From: JAVBNC01 sp031551765
GTDB taxonomy: Bacteria > Desulfobacterota > Desulfovibrionia > Desulfovibrionales > Desulfovibrionaceae
Direction: 5' to 3'
DNA: 40,604 nt
NCBI GenBank assembly: GCA_031551765.1
Contig: JAVBNC010000143.1
Coordinates: 1 to 40,604, forward strand
Within the stretch, counting starts at the first letter, position 1, and each line of letters starts with the position of its first letter. The notes under the pieces are model-generated. The model was not told the origin of the DNA and searched no databases. It saw only the letters and a program-made list of their open reading frames with translations. Shown here piece after piece: positions 9,211-19,100 of this stretch. The translations under genes were made by a program, and so were the position numbers.

Positions 9211-9296
9211 CAAGCGTATGAATGCCGTTTCCCGCGCCGGGAAAACGGCCAGGGCCGCGCGGAGAGCCGCCGGTCCCATTTGAACCGGGAGTTTGT

Positions 9297-9974
9297 ATGC
9301 GAGCCGTTGCGGTGGCCGGACTGAAAAAATCCGGCAAAACGTCCCTGATGGGCCTTCTGGCCGAAGCGCTGGAGCGCCGGGGACTCTCTGTTTCCATTGT
9401 AAAGTACAGTTCCCGTCCCCTGGATACCGCCACCACGGACACCTTCTGGCTTATGCGGCCCGGCCGCACCGTGGCCAGCGTCAGCCCGGAAGAAACCGTG
9501 CTGTTCTGGTCCAGGGCTATGACCCTGGCGGAAATGCTGCCCATGCTCGCCTGCGATGTGCTGCTGGTGGAAGGCTGGGAAAACGGTGAAAAGCTGCCGC
9601 GCATCATCTGCCTGAAAGACGGCGACAAGGAAGAATGGAAGGCGCTTTCCGCGCGCAAGGGCACTTCCCCCGCGCCGCTGCTTGCCGTTGTCGGCCCCGG
9701 CAACGGCAAGGACGGCGTCCCCTATTTCGAGGAACTGACCGCTGAAAGCGCGGACGAACTGGCCGGGCTGATCCTGTCGCAGGGCAAGGACCTCTCCGAG
9801 GATTCCGTATGCATGTGCGGCCCCGGCACCCTGAGCCTTTCCGCGGGCAAGGAGGATATCGCCCTGCCTTCCGAGGCCATGCGGGAGCTGGAAGCGGCGC
9901 TGAGCCGCGTGCTGCGCCAGTGCAAGGGCGTCAGTTCCGGCGATGAGGTGCGTATCCGCTTTGTCGCGGGCTGA
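9297..9974 (+). CDS. mobB: Molybdopterin-guanine dinucleotide biosynthesis protein B
   Basis: P-loop GTPase-like protein of 225 aa that assists MobA in attaching GMP to molybdopterin, giving the cofactor used by formate dehydrogenases and related enzymes. Walker A is GLKKSGKTSL at residues 9-18. LLVEGWENGEKLPRIIC corresponds to the family's VEGFK segment. The protein is longer than a minimal MobB (about 170 aa): the last 60 residues add a CMCGPGTLSL segment and a helical tail with another Cys. ATG 9297 is preferred over an open frame from 9222 because GGGAG at 9287-9291 precedes it and the P-loop then lies at the N-terminus. Its stop is 7 bases before the adenine deaminase start, so the two are probably co-transcribed. 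Confidence 0.85.
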   Translation: MRAVAVAGLKKSGKTSLMGLLAEALERRGLSVSIVKYSSRPLDTATTDTFWLMRPGRTVASVSPEETVLFWSRAMTLAEMLPMLACDVLLVEGWENGEKLPRIICLKDGDKEEWKALSARKGTSPAPLLAVVGPGNGKDGVPYFEELTAESADELAGLILSQGKDLSEDSVCMCGPGTLSLSAGKEDIALPSEAMRELEAALSRVLRQCKGVSSGDEVRIRFVAG

Positions 9975-9981
9975 GGCGGCC

Positions 9982-11724
9982 ATGGAAAAATTCCCGGTCG
10001 ATCTCCTGCTGCGGGGCGCGCGGGTGTTCAACGTCTTTCGCCGCGACTTCCGCGCCTGGGACGTGGCGGTGCAGGACGGCCGCTTCTTTTATTGCGGCGT
10101 GGAGGACAGCGCGGCCCTGGAACCGGCCGCCGTGCTGGACGCCACGGGGCTGTGGCTGGTGCCCGGCCTTGTCGACATCCACATGCACATTGAAAGCTCC
10201 ATGGTCACGCCGCAGGCCTTTGCCTGGGCCCTGGCCAGGGACGGGGTGACCACGGTGGTCTCCGAGCCGCACGAAATGGCCAACGTGGCCGGGCTGGCGG
10301 GCATCCGGGCCATGATGGCCCAGTCCGCGGAAGGCCCGGGCGGCGGCACGGCGGACATTTTCTACGCCATCCCCAGTTCCGTGCCCGCCACCAGCCTGGA
10401 AACCACCGGCGGCGTCATTGACGAGGCCGAGGTCCGGGAACTGCTGCGCGAGCCTTCCGTGCTTTGTCTCGGGGAGGTCATGAACTTTCACGAGGCCGTG
10501 GGGCCGGAGAACTCCCGCACCCGGCGTATTATCCGCGCCGTGCGCGAGCATGACGCTTCCATGCCCGTGGAAGGCCACTGCCCGCGTCTGATGGGCCTGT
10601 CCCTTGCCCGCATGCTCTACGCCGGGGTGGATTCCGACCACACGGATCAGACTCCGGAACGCATGCTGGCCCGTGTGGAGCAGGGCATGTTCGTGGAACT
10701 GCAGTACAAGTCCTTGCTGCCGGACGTGGTGGCCTGTCTTGTGGAGCACGGCCTGCACGAGCACGCCTGCCTGGTCACGGACGACACCATGCCGGACACG
10801 CTGCTGGCGGAAGGCCAGCTCAGCCGGGTGTACCGCCGTGCCGTGGCTCTGGGGCTGCCGCCTGAAACCGCCCTGTACATGAGCACGTACACCCCGGCCC
10901 GTCGTATGCGCCTGACGGACCGGGGGGCCATTGCGCCCGGCAGGCTGGCGGATTTCGTGCTGCTGGACGACCTGGAGGCGTTCGGCGTGCACAGCGTCTA
11001 CAAAGGCGGGCGGCTGGTGTATGACCGCGCCAACCCGGCTCCGGAGCCTGCTATCACGCCGTTCCCGGATTCTTTTTATCACAGCGTGCGGCTGGCTCCG
11101 CTCTCGGAAAAAGACTTCACTCCGGCCGTGGACGCGCCGGACGGCGAGCACGCCTTTCGGCTTATGGTCCGTTCTCCCAAATTGACCGCCGTGGAAGAGG
11201 GGCGCATTACCCTGTCCGTGAAGGGCGGCGAACCGCAATGGCAGGGCGGAACCGCGCTGCTGGCCGTGTTCGAGCGCTACGGCAAAAGTAGCGGCAACCG
11301 GGCTTTCGGGTTCTGCGGCGGCACGGGCATTACGGCCGGAGCCGTGGCCGCGACCTCGGCCCATGACCACCACAACCTGCTGGTCATGGGGCACAACCCG
11401 GCGGACATGGCCCTGGCCGCCAACATGCTCATCGCTTCCCAGGGCGGCTACGCCGTGGCGCATCAAGGGAAAGTGCTGGCCCACGCGCCCCTGCCCATAG
11501 GCGGCATCCTTTCGGGCAAGCCCCTTTCCCAGGCCGCCGCTGATCTGGCCACCGTGCGCAAGGCCATGGAAGATTTGGGCGAAACCCACCTCAACCCGCT
11601 CATGGCCTTCAGTACCCTCAGCCTGGCTGTCAGCCCGGCCCTGAAACTCACGGACCAGGGCCTGGTGGACGTGAGGCGAGGGTGCGTCGTGGGGCTGCTG
11701 GCGGATGCGGAGAGTGCTGGCTAG
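9982..11724 (+). CDS. ade: Adenine deaminase
   Basis: Amidohydrolase-superfamily enzyme of 580 aa that deaminates adenine to hypoxanthine in purine salvage. Signatures in order: GLVDIHMHIESSM (metal-binding HxH), TTVVSEPHEMANV, GEVMNFHEAV, VEGHCPRL, DSDHT, and VTDDTMPDTLL (metal-binding Asp). The C-terminal domain carries GFCGGTGITAGAVAATSAHDHHN and ends near LKLTDQGLVD. Length is typical of the Ade family. An in-frame ATG at 9943 would overlap mobB. ATG 9982 is favoured because it starts 7 bases after the mobB stop and matches the family N-terminus (EKFPVDLLLRGARVFN). Downstream is a long palindromic repeat, then a terminator. Confidence 0.95.
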   Translation: MEKFPVDLLLRGARVFNVFRRDFRAWDVAVQDGRFFYCGVEDSAALEPAAVLDATGLWLVPGLVDIHMHIESSMVTPQAFAWALARDGVTTVVSEPHEMANVAGLAGIRAMMAQSAEGPGGGTADIFYAIPSSVPATSLETTGGVIDEAEVRELLREPSVLCLGEVMNFHEAVGPENSRTRRIIRAVREHDASMPVEGHCPRLMGLSLARMLYAGVDSDHTDQTPERMLARVEQGMFVELQYKSLLPDVVACLVEHGLHEHACLVTDDTMPDTLLAEGQLSRVYRRAVALGLPPETALYMSTYTPARRMRLTDRGAIAPGRLADFVLLDDLEAFGVHSVYKGGRLVYDRANPAPEPAITPFPDSFYHSVRLAPLSEKDFTPAVDAPDGEHAFRLMVRSPKLTAVEEGRITLSVKGGEPQWQGGTALLAVFERYGKSSGNRAFGFCGGTGITAGAVAATSAHDHHNLLVMGHNPADMALAANMLIASQGGYAVAHQGKVLAHAPLPIGGILSGKPLSQAAADLATVRKAMEDLGETHLNPLMAFSTLSLAVSPALKLTDQGLVDVRRGCVVGLLADAESAG

Positions 11725-11731
11725 ACGCCCA

Positions 11732-11812
11732 GAGGAAGGGGGGAACCTTTCTTGGAGGAAAGGTTCCCCCCTTCCTCCGGACCTCTTTCCCCTTTCCAAA
11801 GAACTTTGGCGG
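11732..11812. repeat. Dispersed palindromic repeat, copy A
   Basis: A perfect 19-bp inverted repeat (11732-11750 and 11759-11777, 8-base loop CTTGGAGG) is followed by a conserved tail containing CTCCGGACCTC and a second small hairpin CCAAAG-AA-CTTTGG (11796-11809). The same design recurs at 26131-26220 and, inverted and cut by the window edge, at 40562-40604. It lies just after ade and may also act as a transcription stop or RNA-stabilising hairpin. It resembles an intergenic REP-like family. Confidence 0.8.
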
Positions 11813-11865
11813 GGTGGGTTGGTGGTTTTTTTGTCTGTCACTTTGCTTAGCCAGATGAAATAGCA

Positions 11866-11899
11866 AGGCTCCCCGTTCCTGTGGAACGGGGAGCCTTTT
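11866..11899. terminator. Hairpin terminator between convergent genes
   Basis: Perfect 14-bp stem (11866-11879 with 11883-11896, 3-base loop) ending in a short T run on the forward strand. It lies between ade and the convergent nitronate monooxygenase. The T tract is short, so efficiency on either strand is uncertain. Confidence 0.75.
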
Positions 11900-11945
11900 A
11901 CGACGCCCGGCGGTATGGGGGTGCCGGAGGCGTTGGACGGGCGCG

Positions 11946-13073
11946 TTACCCGGTAATCTTGGCGAACTTCGCTCTGGCGTCGGCCAGGGCGGCGTCGAAT
12001 TCTTTCTGCAGGCCGCCCATAAGCTCACGCACGGACACAATGCTGTCCACGCGGAAAGCGTTGGCGCCGGTAAAGGTGAAGCCCTTTTCCAGGTTGCCTT
12101 TCATGGCGTTGAGCAGCGCGGCCGCGATGCAGTAGGGAGAGGACTTGGGGTCGCAGGTGCTGATGCAGTGGAAAATGCAGCGGAAATTCTTTTTGCCCTC
12201 TTCCAGGGCTTCCAGAAAGCGGTTCTTGATGGCCCGGCCGGGAAGGCCCACCGGACTTTTGATGATGGTGATGTCGTCGGACCCGGCATTGACGATGCTT
12301 TGCTTGAAGCGGATGTCCGCATCGCATTCATGGGTGGCCACGAAACGGGTGCCCATTTGCACGCCGGCGGCGCCCAGATCCAGGAAACGCTTGATGTCCG
12401 CGCCGGAATACACGCCACCGGCGGCGATAACGGGGATGGCGCGGCCCTTCTGGTCTTCAAAAACCTTCATGGCTTCCACGGTTTCCGGGATGACCTTTTC
12501 CAGGGAAAAGGCGGGGTTGTCGAGATCCTCTGGCTTGAAACCCAGGTGGCCGCCGGCTTTGGGGCCTTCCACCACAAAGGCGTCCGGCAGGGTGCCGAAG
12601 CGGGACACCCACTTTTTGCAGATCAGGCTCGCGGCCCTGGCCGAGGAGACAATGGGCACCAGCTTGGTGCGAAATTCCTCTTTTTTGGCCTCGCAGGTGT
12701 CCAGCAGGTGCTTGGGCAGGTCCATGGGAAGCCCGGCGCCCGCGAAAATCACGTCCGCTTTTTCTTCGACGGCCGTGCGCACCAGGTTTGCGAAATCCGT
12801 GAGTACCACCATTATGTTCACGCCGATGGCGCCCTGGGTCAGTTCGCGGGCCTTGCGCAACTCCGTTTGCAGGGCGCGGATGTTGGCGCCTTGCGGGTTG
12901 CTGGCCACGTCCGGCTCGCGCATGCCGATCATGGCGGCGGCGATAACGCCGATGCCGCCTTCATTGGCCACGGCGGAAGCCAGACGGTGCAGGGAAATGC
13001 CCACGCCCATGCCGCCCTGGACAATGGGCGTGCGGGCGGAAAGGTCGCCTATTTGTAAGGTGGGAAAAGCCAT
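11946..13073 (-). CDS. Nitronate monooxygenase (2-nitropropane dioxygenase family)
   Basis: FMN-dependent TIM-barrel enzyme of 375 aa. The N-terminus LSARTPIVQGGMGVGIS is the family start. Further motifs are GVNIMVVLTDF, VIFAGAGLP, the flavin-phosphate signature VEGPKAGGHLG, and PVIAAGGVYSGADIKRFLDLGAAGVQMGTRF. FabK-type enoyl-ACP reductases share this fold, so that is the main alternative. The long insert after the GGHLG region and the C-terminal LLNAMKGN-type region fit the nitronate monooxygenase-like group better. ATG 13073 follows a purine-rich stretch with a weak ribosome-binding site. It is convergent with ade, and the AddB gene begins its end 64 bases upstream on the same strand. The physiological substrate is unknown. 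Confidence 0.82.
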   Translation of the reverse strand: MAFPTLQIGDLSARTPIVQGGMGVGISLHRLASAVANEGGIGVIAAAMIGMREPDVASNPQGANIRALQTELRKARELTQGAIGVNIMVVLTDFANLVRTAVEEKADVIFAGAGLPMDLPKHLLDTCEAKKEEFRTKLVPIVSSARAASLICKKWVSRFGTLPDAFVVEGPKAGGHLGFKPEDLDNPAFSLEKVIPETVEAMKVFEDQKGRAIPVIAAGGVYSGADIKRFLDLGAAGVQMGTRFVATHECDADIRFKQSIVNAGSDDITIIKSPVGLPGRAIKNRFLEALEEGKKNFRCIFHCISTCDPKSSPYCIAAALLNAMKGNLEKGFTFTGANAFRVDSIVSVRELMGGLQKEFDAALADARAKFAKITG

Positions 13074-13137
13074 TGCTTTTTCTCTCTCGTAAAGTGGGAT
13101 AAAAAGAGGGGTGTCTCTCCATGAAAGAGAGTGATAC

Positions 13138-16137
13138 TTACTCTCTTTTGCCCAACACTATACATGCTTTTTGACAGGAACACCAGTCGCAATATGCGCC
13201 CGGTTTCGGGAAAAAGCGCTCCGCGTGCTCCAGATGACGGAGCAGAAAGGCGAGCAGGGCGGGAATCCGCTCTTCCAGGGCCGCGCTCCGCGCCGGATCA
13301 TCAAGGCCGGGGCCGAGCAGAGGGTGTTCCTGGGCTTTGTCACGCAGTTCCACATACGCGGCGTCGTGCGGGTCCAGGCCCGTGCCGTGGGCGAAAAGAT
13401 AGAGATACGCGGGCAACTGCACGCTGCTGAAACGGCGGGAGGCTTCGGACAGCAGTTCCTCGCCCTCGTCTTGGCCGTCTCCGGTACGCGGGTTCCAGGC
13501 CTGTAAACGCTGCCAGAACGGCTCGTCGTCCCAGACCCGTTTGTCGTGGCGGGGGATGTGCCCGGTCTTGTAGTCCAGAATGTGCAGCGCGCCTTCGCGT
13601 TCGTCCACCCGGTCCAGGGTGCCGGCCAGGGTTCGGCGGCGGCCGTCCGCCAGCAGGGGCGCGCGCAGGTTTTCTTCCAGCATGCGCACCGTGGTTTCGC
13701 CTTGGCCGCGCAGCAGGCGGGCAAGGCGTTCCGGCCCCGCTTCTTCCAGCATGATCAGGGCGTCGGGCGGCAGGTTGGCGCTGAGGGGCGAAGCGGCCAG
13801 GCTGGCGAGGAACAGGCTGCGCAGCTCCCGCTCCAGCAGCGGGGAAGGGCGGATGACCCGGCCCAGGCGCTGGGCGTAAAATTCATGCAGCACGTCGTGC
13901 AGCAGAATGCCCAGGGCCACGGGGTCCTCCTCTTCCATCACGCCCTGCACCGGGGTGAGGCGGCCCAGGCGCTCATGGAAAAAGCGCAGCGGGCAGCGCA
14001 GGTAGGCATCCAGCAGCGAAGGGGAGATATCCCCGGCCAGCAGCGCGTCCAGGCGGGAGCGGGCGGCTTCCGTCACCGGCGCGCCGCGCCGTTCCAGGGG
14101 CAGGGCGGGCAGACGGCAGGAAATGCGGCGCAGAGGGCTGGCGCCGTTCTTTTTCTCCTGGTCCAGCAGGCGGCCCAGACGGCGTTCTTCCCGCCAGAGC
14201 AGCTCTTCCACAAAGCGGGAGCGCTGCTTTTTGCCGTCGGCCAGGCCCTGGGGTTCCACGCCTTCCTGCCAGAGCAGCACGGCCTCCTCCGCTCCGGCCA
14301 GCAGGCGGAAAAAGTGATACGCGCTGACCCGTTCCCGGCCACGCGCGTCCGGCAGCCCGGCCAAGCTGCGCAGGGAATCCGGCAGCAGGGGGTCGTGGTG
14401 CGGCGCGCCGGGCAGGCGGTCCTCGGTCAGGTCCGGGATGAACACACGGCGGAAAGAGAGCAGCCGCGTTTCCAGCATGCCCATGACCTGCAGGCCCACC
14501 AGGGGGTCGGCCTCAAAGGGCACGCGCTCGGCGGACAGCAGTTCGCGCAGCATGGCGAACAAGGTGGCGGGCGGGAGCGGCTCGCGGGCCAGGGCTGTGT
14601 GCGTCAGCTGCGGGATGACGGACTGCATGAGCCGATACAGGCACTCCCCGTCAATGGGGAAACGCCGCCACAGCGCGTCCCCGCCGCCCAGCAGCAGGCG
14701 GACCAGCCCTTCCAGGGCGGCGGCCAGGTCCGCCAGGCAGGAGACGCTCTCCCAGGCCGTGGCCGTGGCGCGCACCAGGGCCTGGAACAGCGCCAGCGCG
14801 CGTTCGTCCGGCGCGTCTTCCAGAGCGTCGGGTGGCGCGCAGGCCTGGGCCACGGCCTGCGGCAGGGCGGCGAGGTCCACGAAACGCTGCCCGCCCCGCA
14901 ACTGCTGTTCCGCGCGGTGCAGCAGGCGGCGCAGGGAAGCGCCCTCCGCTTTGGCGGGGGCCTCTCCCTGTGCCGGGCTGAGCATTTTCAGGTAGGGGTG
15001 GCGCAAAAGTTCGACGCAGGCTTTCCAGTGGTACAGCGGCTTGGCCGCCTCCCGCCGGGTTTCCTGCAGGGCCAGCACGCTTTCCAGCAGCCGGAACAGG
15101 GGGGAGCGGGCCAGCGGGTAGCCCATGGAGATGTTGACGTCCGCGTCCGGCAGGTGGTGGAGCACGGGCAGCAGCAGGCTGGTATCCGGCAGCACCACGG
15201 CGCTGGATTCCGTGTCGTTGGCGGCGAGTTCTTCTTGCAGGGCCGCGAGTTGGGAATGGAGATCATACCCGGCGAAATAGCGGATACGTGGTGCGCGCGG
15301 CCCGGAAAGTGCGCCGTCCGGCGCGACTTCATGCAGGTCCAGGCTCGACCGCCAGCGGCCGGCCCAGCGCACAAGCTCCACGCAGCTCCAGTGGGGGCTG
15401 CCGTTTACGACGGCCGGGTCCGCGTGCAGGCAGACCGTGGCCCCGCAGTTGGCCCACAGGTGGCGGAACAGCAGGTCCTCCGCGCCGCTGAGAGTATGGA
15501 AGCCGGCCAGGAACAGGGTCTTGCCTTGTACAAGCTCCCGCGCCTTGTCCAGGTGGCGCAGGGCGCAAAAGGCGTCAAAGCCCGGCGTGGTCCAGTTGCC
15601 CTCCCGCAAGGCCGCCATGTAGCGGCCGTGGATGGCGGCCAGGCTGCCCAACAGCGCGGCGGCAAAGGGGCTGACTTCCCCTTCCATGCCGCCGTAGTCG
15701 GCGGGGGTGCGGTTGTGGCGGACAAAATCCTCCATCAGCGCGGCCAGCCGGACGCCCCAGGGGAAGAAGCGGCGGGCCTCGCCCAGGGGCAGGCCCTGCA
15801 GCGGGGTGTGCCCTTCCGCCTGCAAGCCGCGCACGCAGGTGAGCAGCAGGGCCACCTGGTCCAGCAGGCCCGCCGGGGCGGGCACCGTGCCTTCCCCCCG
15901 GCCGCGCAGGGCGCTGAACAGCACGGTCACCGGCTCCATGCGCGGCAGAATGCAGGGCTTGCGCACGGCGGCATGCGCGCGCAGCAGGTCCGTCAGGTAA
16001 CGGGCCGGGCGGGCGTGAGGAAAGACCAGAAACGCGGAACCCGCGTCCCCGCCTGTGCGTTCCAGCACCAGGTCCAGCAGGGCGGGCAGAAAGGGCCGCT
16101 GCCAGGGCACGGTCACGAAAGCTTGGCGGCCGCTCAT
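13138..16137 (-). CDS. addB: AddB-like helicase-nuclease subunit with Fe-S nuclease domain
   Basis: Protein of 999 aa, partner of the upstream AddA-like helicase in double-strand-break end processing. The N-terminal half is a degenerate helicase-like region; it begins FVTVPWQRPFLPALLD rather than with a canonical Walker A. The C-terminal PD-(D/E)XK nuclease has ILDYKTG near residue 853. Four cysteines fit the AddB iron-sulfur staple: one in YLRCPLRFF near residue 713, then the C-x2-C-x5-C pattern within YCDWCSCQKAC near the end. Its ATG overlaps the addA stop as ATGA (16134-16137), so translation is probably coupled. Family assignment is firm as a PD-(D/E)XK AddB/RexB-type protein; the exact subfamily is less so. 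Confidence 0.85.
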   Translation of the reverse strand: MSGRQAFVTVPWQRPFLPALLDLVLERTGGDAGSAFLVFPHARPARYLTDLLRAHAAVRKPCILPRMEPVTVLFSALRGRGEGTVPAPAGLLDQVALLLTCVRGLQAEGHTPLQGLPLGEARRFFPWGVRLAALMEDFVRHNRTPADYGGMEGEVSPFAAALLGSLAAIHGRYMAALREGNWTTPGFDAFCALRHLDKARELVQGKTLFLAGFHTLSGAEDLLFRHLWANCGATVCLHADPAVVNGSPHWSCVELVRWAGRWRSSLDLHEVAPDGALSGPRAPRIRYFAGYDLHSQLAALQEELAANDTESSAVVLPDTSLLLPVLHHLPDADVNISMGYPLARSPLFRLLESVLALQETRREAAKPLYHWKACVELLRHPYLKMLSPAQGEAPAKAEGASLRRLLHRAEQQLRGGQRFVDLAALPQAVAQACAPPDALEDAPDERALALFQALVRATATAWESVSCLADLAAALEGLVRLLLGGGDALWRRFPIDGECLYRLMQSVIPQLTHTALAREPLPPATLFAMLRELLSAERVPFEADPLVGLQVMGMLETRLLSFRRVFIPDLTEDRLPGAPHHDPLLPDSLRSLAGLPDARGRERVSAYHFFRLLAGAEEAVLLWQEGVEPQGLADGKKQRSRFVEELLWREERRLGRLLDQEKKNGASPLRRISCRLPALPLERRGAPVTEAARSRLDALLAGDISPSLLDAYLRCPLRFFHERLGRLTPVQGVMEEEDPVALGILLHDVLHEFYAQRLGRVIRPSPLLERELRSLFLASLAASPLSANLPPDALIMLEEAGPERLARLLRGQGETTVRMLEENLRAPLLADGRRRTLAGTLDRVDEREGALHILDYKTGHIPRHDKRVWDDEPFWQRLQAWNPRTGDGQDEGEELLSEASRRFSSVQLPAYLYLFAHGTGLDPHDAAYVELRDKAQEHPLLGPGLDDPARSAALEERIPALLAFLLRHLEHAERFFPKPGAYCDWCSCQKACIVLGKRE

Positions 16138-19100
16138 GTCACGTCCTCCACGGTGCGCAGGTCCAGGTACACCAGCACGCCCCTGGCGGGCCTGTCCGTG
16201 GCGGCTCGGAGCAGCCCCAGGTAGCGCTTGACCTGCGCGGCGTGGGCGGGGTCCGGCCTGCCGGTCTTGTATTCCACGGTCAGCAGGCCCGCGTCGCCGT
16301 CATCCACCAGCAAATCCACCCGGTGCAAGTGCCCGGCGCCGTCCATGACGGACTGCTCCGGCGCGCCGTGGGCCAGCCAGGCCGCCGTGCGCGGCAGGGC
16401 GACATACCAGGAGAGCATGGCGGAAAGCTCCCGGAACACGGATTCGGGATCCGGCACCGACAGGGGGAAAGTGAGCAGCCCGTGCCGGATGGCCCGTTCC
16501 ACGTCCGCCTGCGAATTGTCGCCCGGCCGTAGCGCCTCCAGGCAGGAGTGGGCCAGCATGCCGCGCCGCCGTTCCGTGAATTCCAGTTCCGCCAGGGTGT
16601 TGCGGAATATTTTCAGGCGGGGCAGCCAGTGCATGGGCGGGGCCGCGTCGTCGGAGACCCCGGAAGACGAAGGGAGGGGCGTCATGGGAGCTTGGGACGC
16701 TTCGGACGGGCTTTCCGTACGGGCGGGATCCGCCTGTCCCGTCTCGTGCACGTCGTCCGTAAAGGGCAGGTCCGCGAGCAGGATATCCAGGGCCTTGGCC
16801 AGGCCGGAACTGCGCTGCGAGCGGCCCGTGCCGGTGAGAAAGGCGTGCAGTTCCCGCGTGGGCCGGGTCCAGGCCACGTAGAGCAGGTTCAGGCCTTCCA
16901 GGGCGGCCCGCAGGCGCGTTTCGTAGTAGGCCGCGCCCAGTTGCTTGGCGCGCCGCACCAGCAGCGGCAGCCCTTCCACCAGGGCCGGGGTTATGGCGCT
17001 GTCCGGCGGGTCCGTATGGTGGTGAAAAGGCACGATGACCACGGGGAACTCCAGGCCCTTGGCTTTGTGCATGGTCAGAATGCGCACCGCGTCCATGCCT
17101 TCGGGCATGGGTACCTTTTCTTCCACGCCGCTGCTTTCCCAGAACTCCAGAAACGCGGACAGGGAGCTTGCGCCCTTGCCTTCCGCCGCGTGGGCCACTT
17201 CCAGGAAACGGCGCAGGAAGGGCGCGTGCTCGGGCAGGCGTTCCAGCAGGCCGAAACGGCGGATGCTTTCCTGAATGGTGTCGTAGGCGCTCATCAGCCC
17301 GGCCCGGTCGTAAAAGGGCGCGATGACGCGTTCCCAGGCGGCTGGGAAGTCCCGCCGGAAGCCCCGGGCCAGAGGGATGGCGTCCGGCCGGGCGCGCACG
17401 GCGGCCAGCCAGTTGCTAAGCGCTTCATGGCTGATGCCGCTCAGGGGCGGGAAGCATTCCGGTCCGGAAATGAAGCTCCAGAAAGCCGCGTCATCCGGCG
17501 GGTATTCCAGAAAGGCCAGAAAGTCCGTCAGCCGCGCGATGAGCGGGTGGCGGCCCAACTGAAAGCTGTGCTCCGTAACCACGGGCAGCTTCCAGGAGGC
17601 CAGCAGGGCGGCCATGTCCGCCGCTTCCGTATTGCGGCGCACCAGAATGGCGACATCACGCGGGGCGTGGCGTTGAAGCACTTCATCCAGCAGGGCGCGC
17701 AGGCGCTCGGCCACTTCTTCCCGCAGTTCCTCGGCCCCGGCCGCCTGGATGCGCGTCAGCCGCACCAGGCCGGGGGACCGGGACAGGGCCTGGGGCGGGA
17801 GCTCCTGCTCCGTGCCGGTAAAGGTGCGGCAGAGGGTGCGGGCGGCCTGGTCCAGCAGATCCGGCGGGGTATCGTCCGCCAGCATGGCGGAGGCCACGGC
17901 CTTGGCCGTGACCGGGTCCGCCAGGCGGGAGAAGACCGCGTTGTTGTGCCCCACCACGGCCGCGCCGCTGCGCCAGTTGCGGTCCAGGCTGGTGACGGAC
18001 GGGCCGTGCGGCAGCATGGCGGTGAGTTCCTGGTTCCGCGCCACCTCGTCGAACAGGGCGGCATCCCCGCCGCGCCAGCTGTAGATGGCCTGCTTCACAT
18101 CACCCACGTAGGTCAGGGAACCGCCGCGCGAGAGGGATTCCACAGCCAGCGGCGCAATGGAGGCCCACTGCGCGCGGGAGGTATCCTGAAATTCGTCGAA
18201 CAGCAGGTGGGAGAGGCGGTTGCCCAAACGGCAGAAGGCGTCGGAAACGCCACCCTCTCCGCTGACCACCCGCTCGGCCAAGTGTGGCAGCAGCCGCGCG
18301 CTGACCCGGCCTTCCTCTTCCTGGGTCGTGGTCAGGGCCTGGGCTAAAGGGGCGGCCAGAAGCGCCAGGGGGCCGAGTTCCGCCGCCGAGCGGTACAGGG
18401 GGTCCAAACTGGTGGCCCGCTCGTAAGTGGCGCACAGTTCTCGAAACGAGGCCCGGCTGTCCGCCGAAGCCTTGCCCTTGGCGGCCTTGAGCAGGCAGTC
18501 ATCCAGGTCCGCTTTGGATGCATAAACGGATTCCGGGATTTTTCCGCGTATTTCCAGCGCCGCGCAGTTGCGGAGAAAGGTGAGGAAGTTCACGCTGGCC
18601 GTCAGATTTTCCTCTTGCAGCAAGGCGGCAAGAGCCTTGGCGGCATCCGCCAGGTCCTGGCGCAGCACGGTGCGCCGGGCCTGGACCTGCTCCAGCACGG
18701 CCGCGTCCGGCAGGGGCAGCTCGTTGTGCAGGGCCAGGGTCACGATTTCCAGCAAGCGCTTTCTCAGCCTCCCGCCGGGCATGAAGCCGGGGATTTCGCC
18801 GTGCAGCACCAGGGCGCGGCAAGCCTGGCGCAGGCCGTCGCGCAGTTCCGCGTTGCCTCTGGCGGCGCTGTCCAGCAGCGCGTCGTAGAGCGGGTCGAAC
18901 AGTTCCGCGTCGTCGAACACCGGGGAGAAGTCCGGGGGCAGGTTCAGGGAAAGGGCGGAAAGGCGCACCAGCAGCGTGAGCAGGCTGTCTATGGTGCGGA
19001 TGTTCAGGCTGTCAAAGCGGCGGAGTATGGTTTCCACCCAGGCGGTGGCTTCTTCCCTGCTGAACAGGGCCAGGCGGTCCGGGTCTTTTTCCAGGCCCAG

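Noticed and set aside
13546..16224. Forward open frame of 892 codons
   Set aside because: Antisense to addB, low-complexity and without motifs or a ribosome-binding site.
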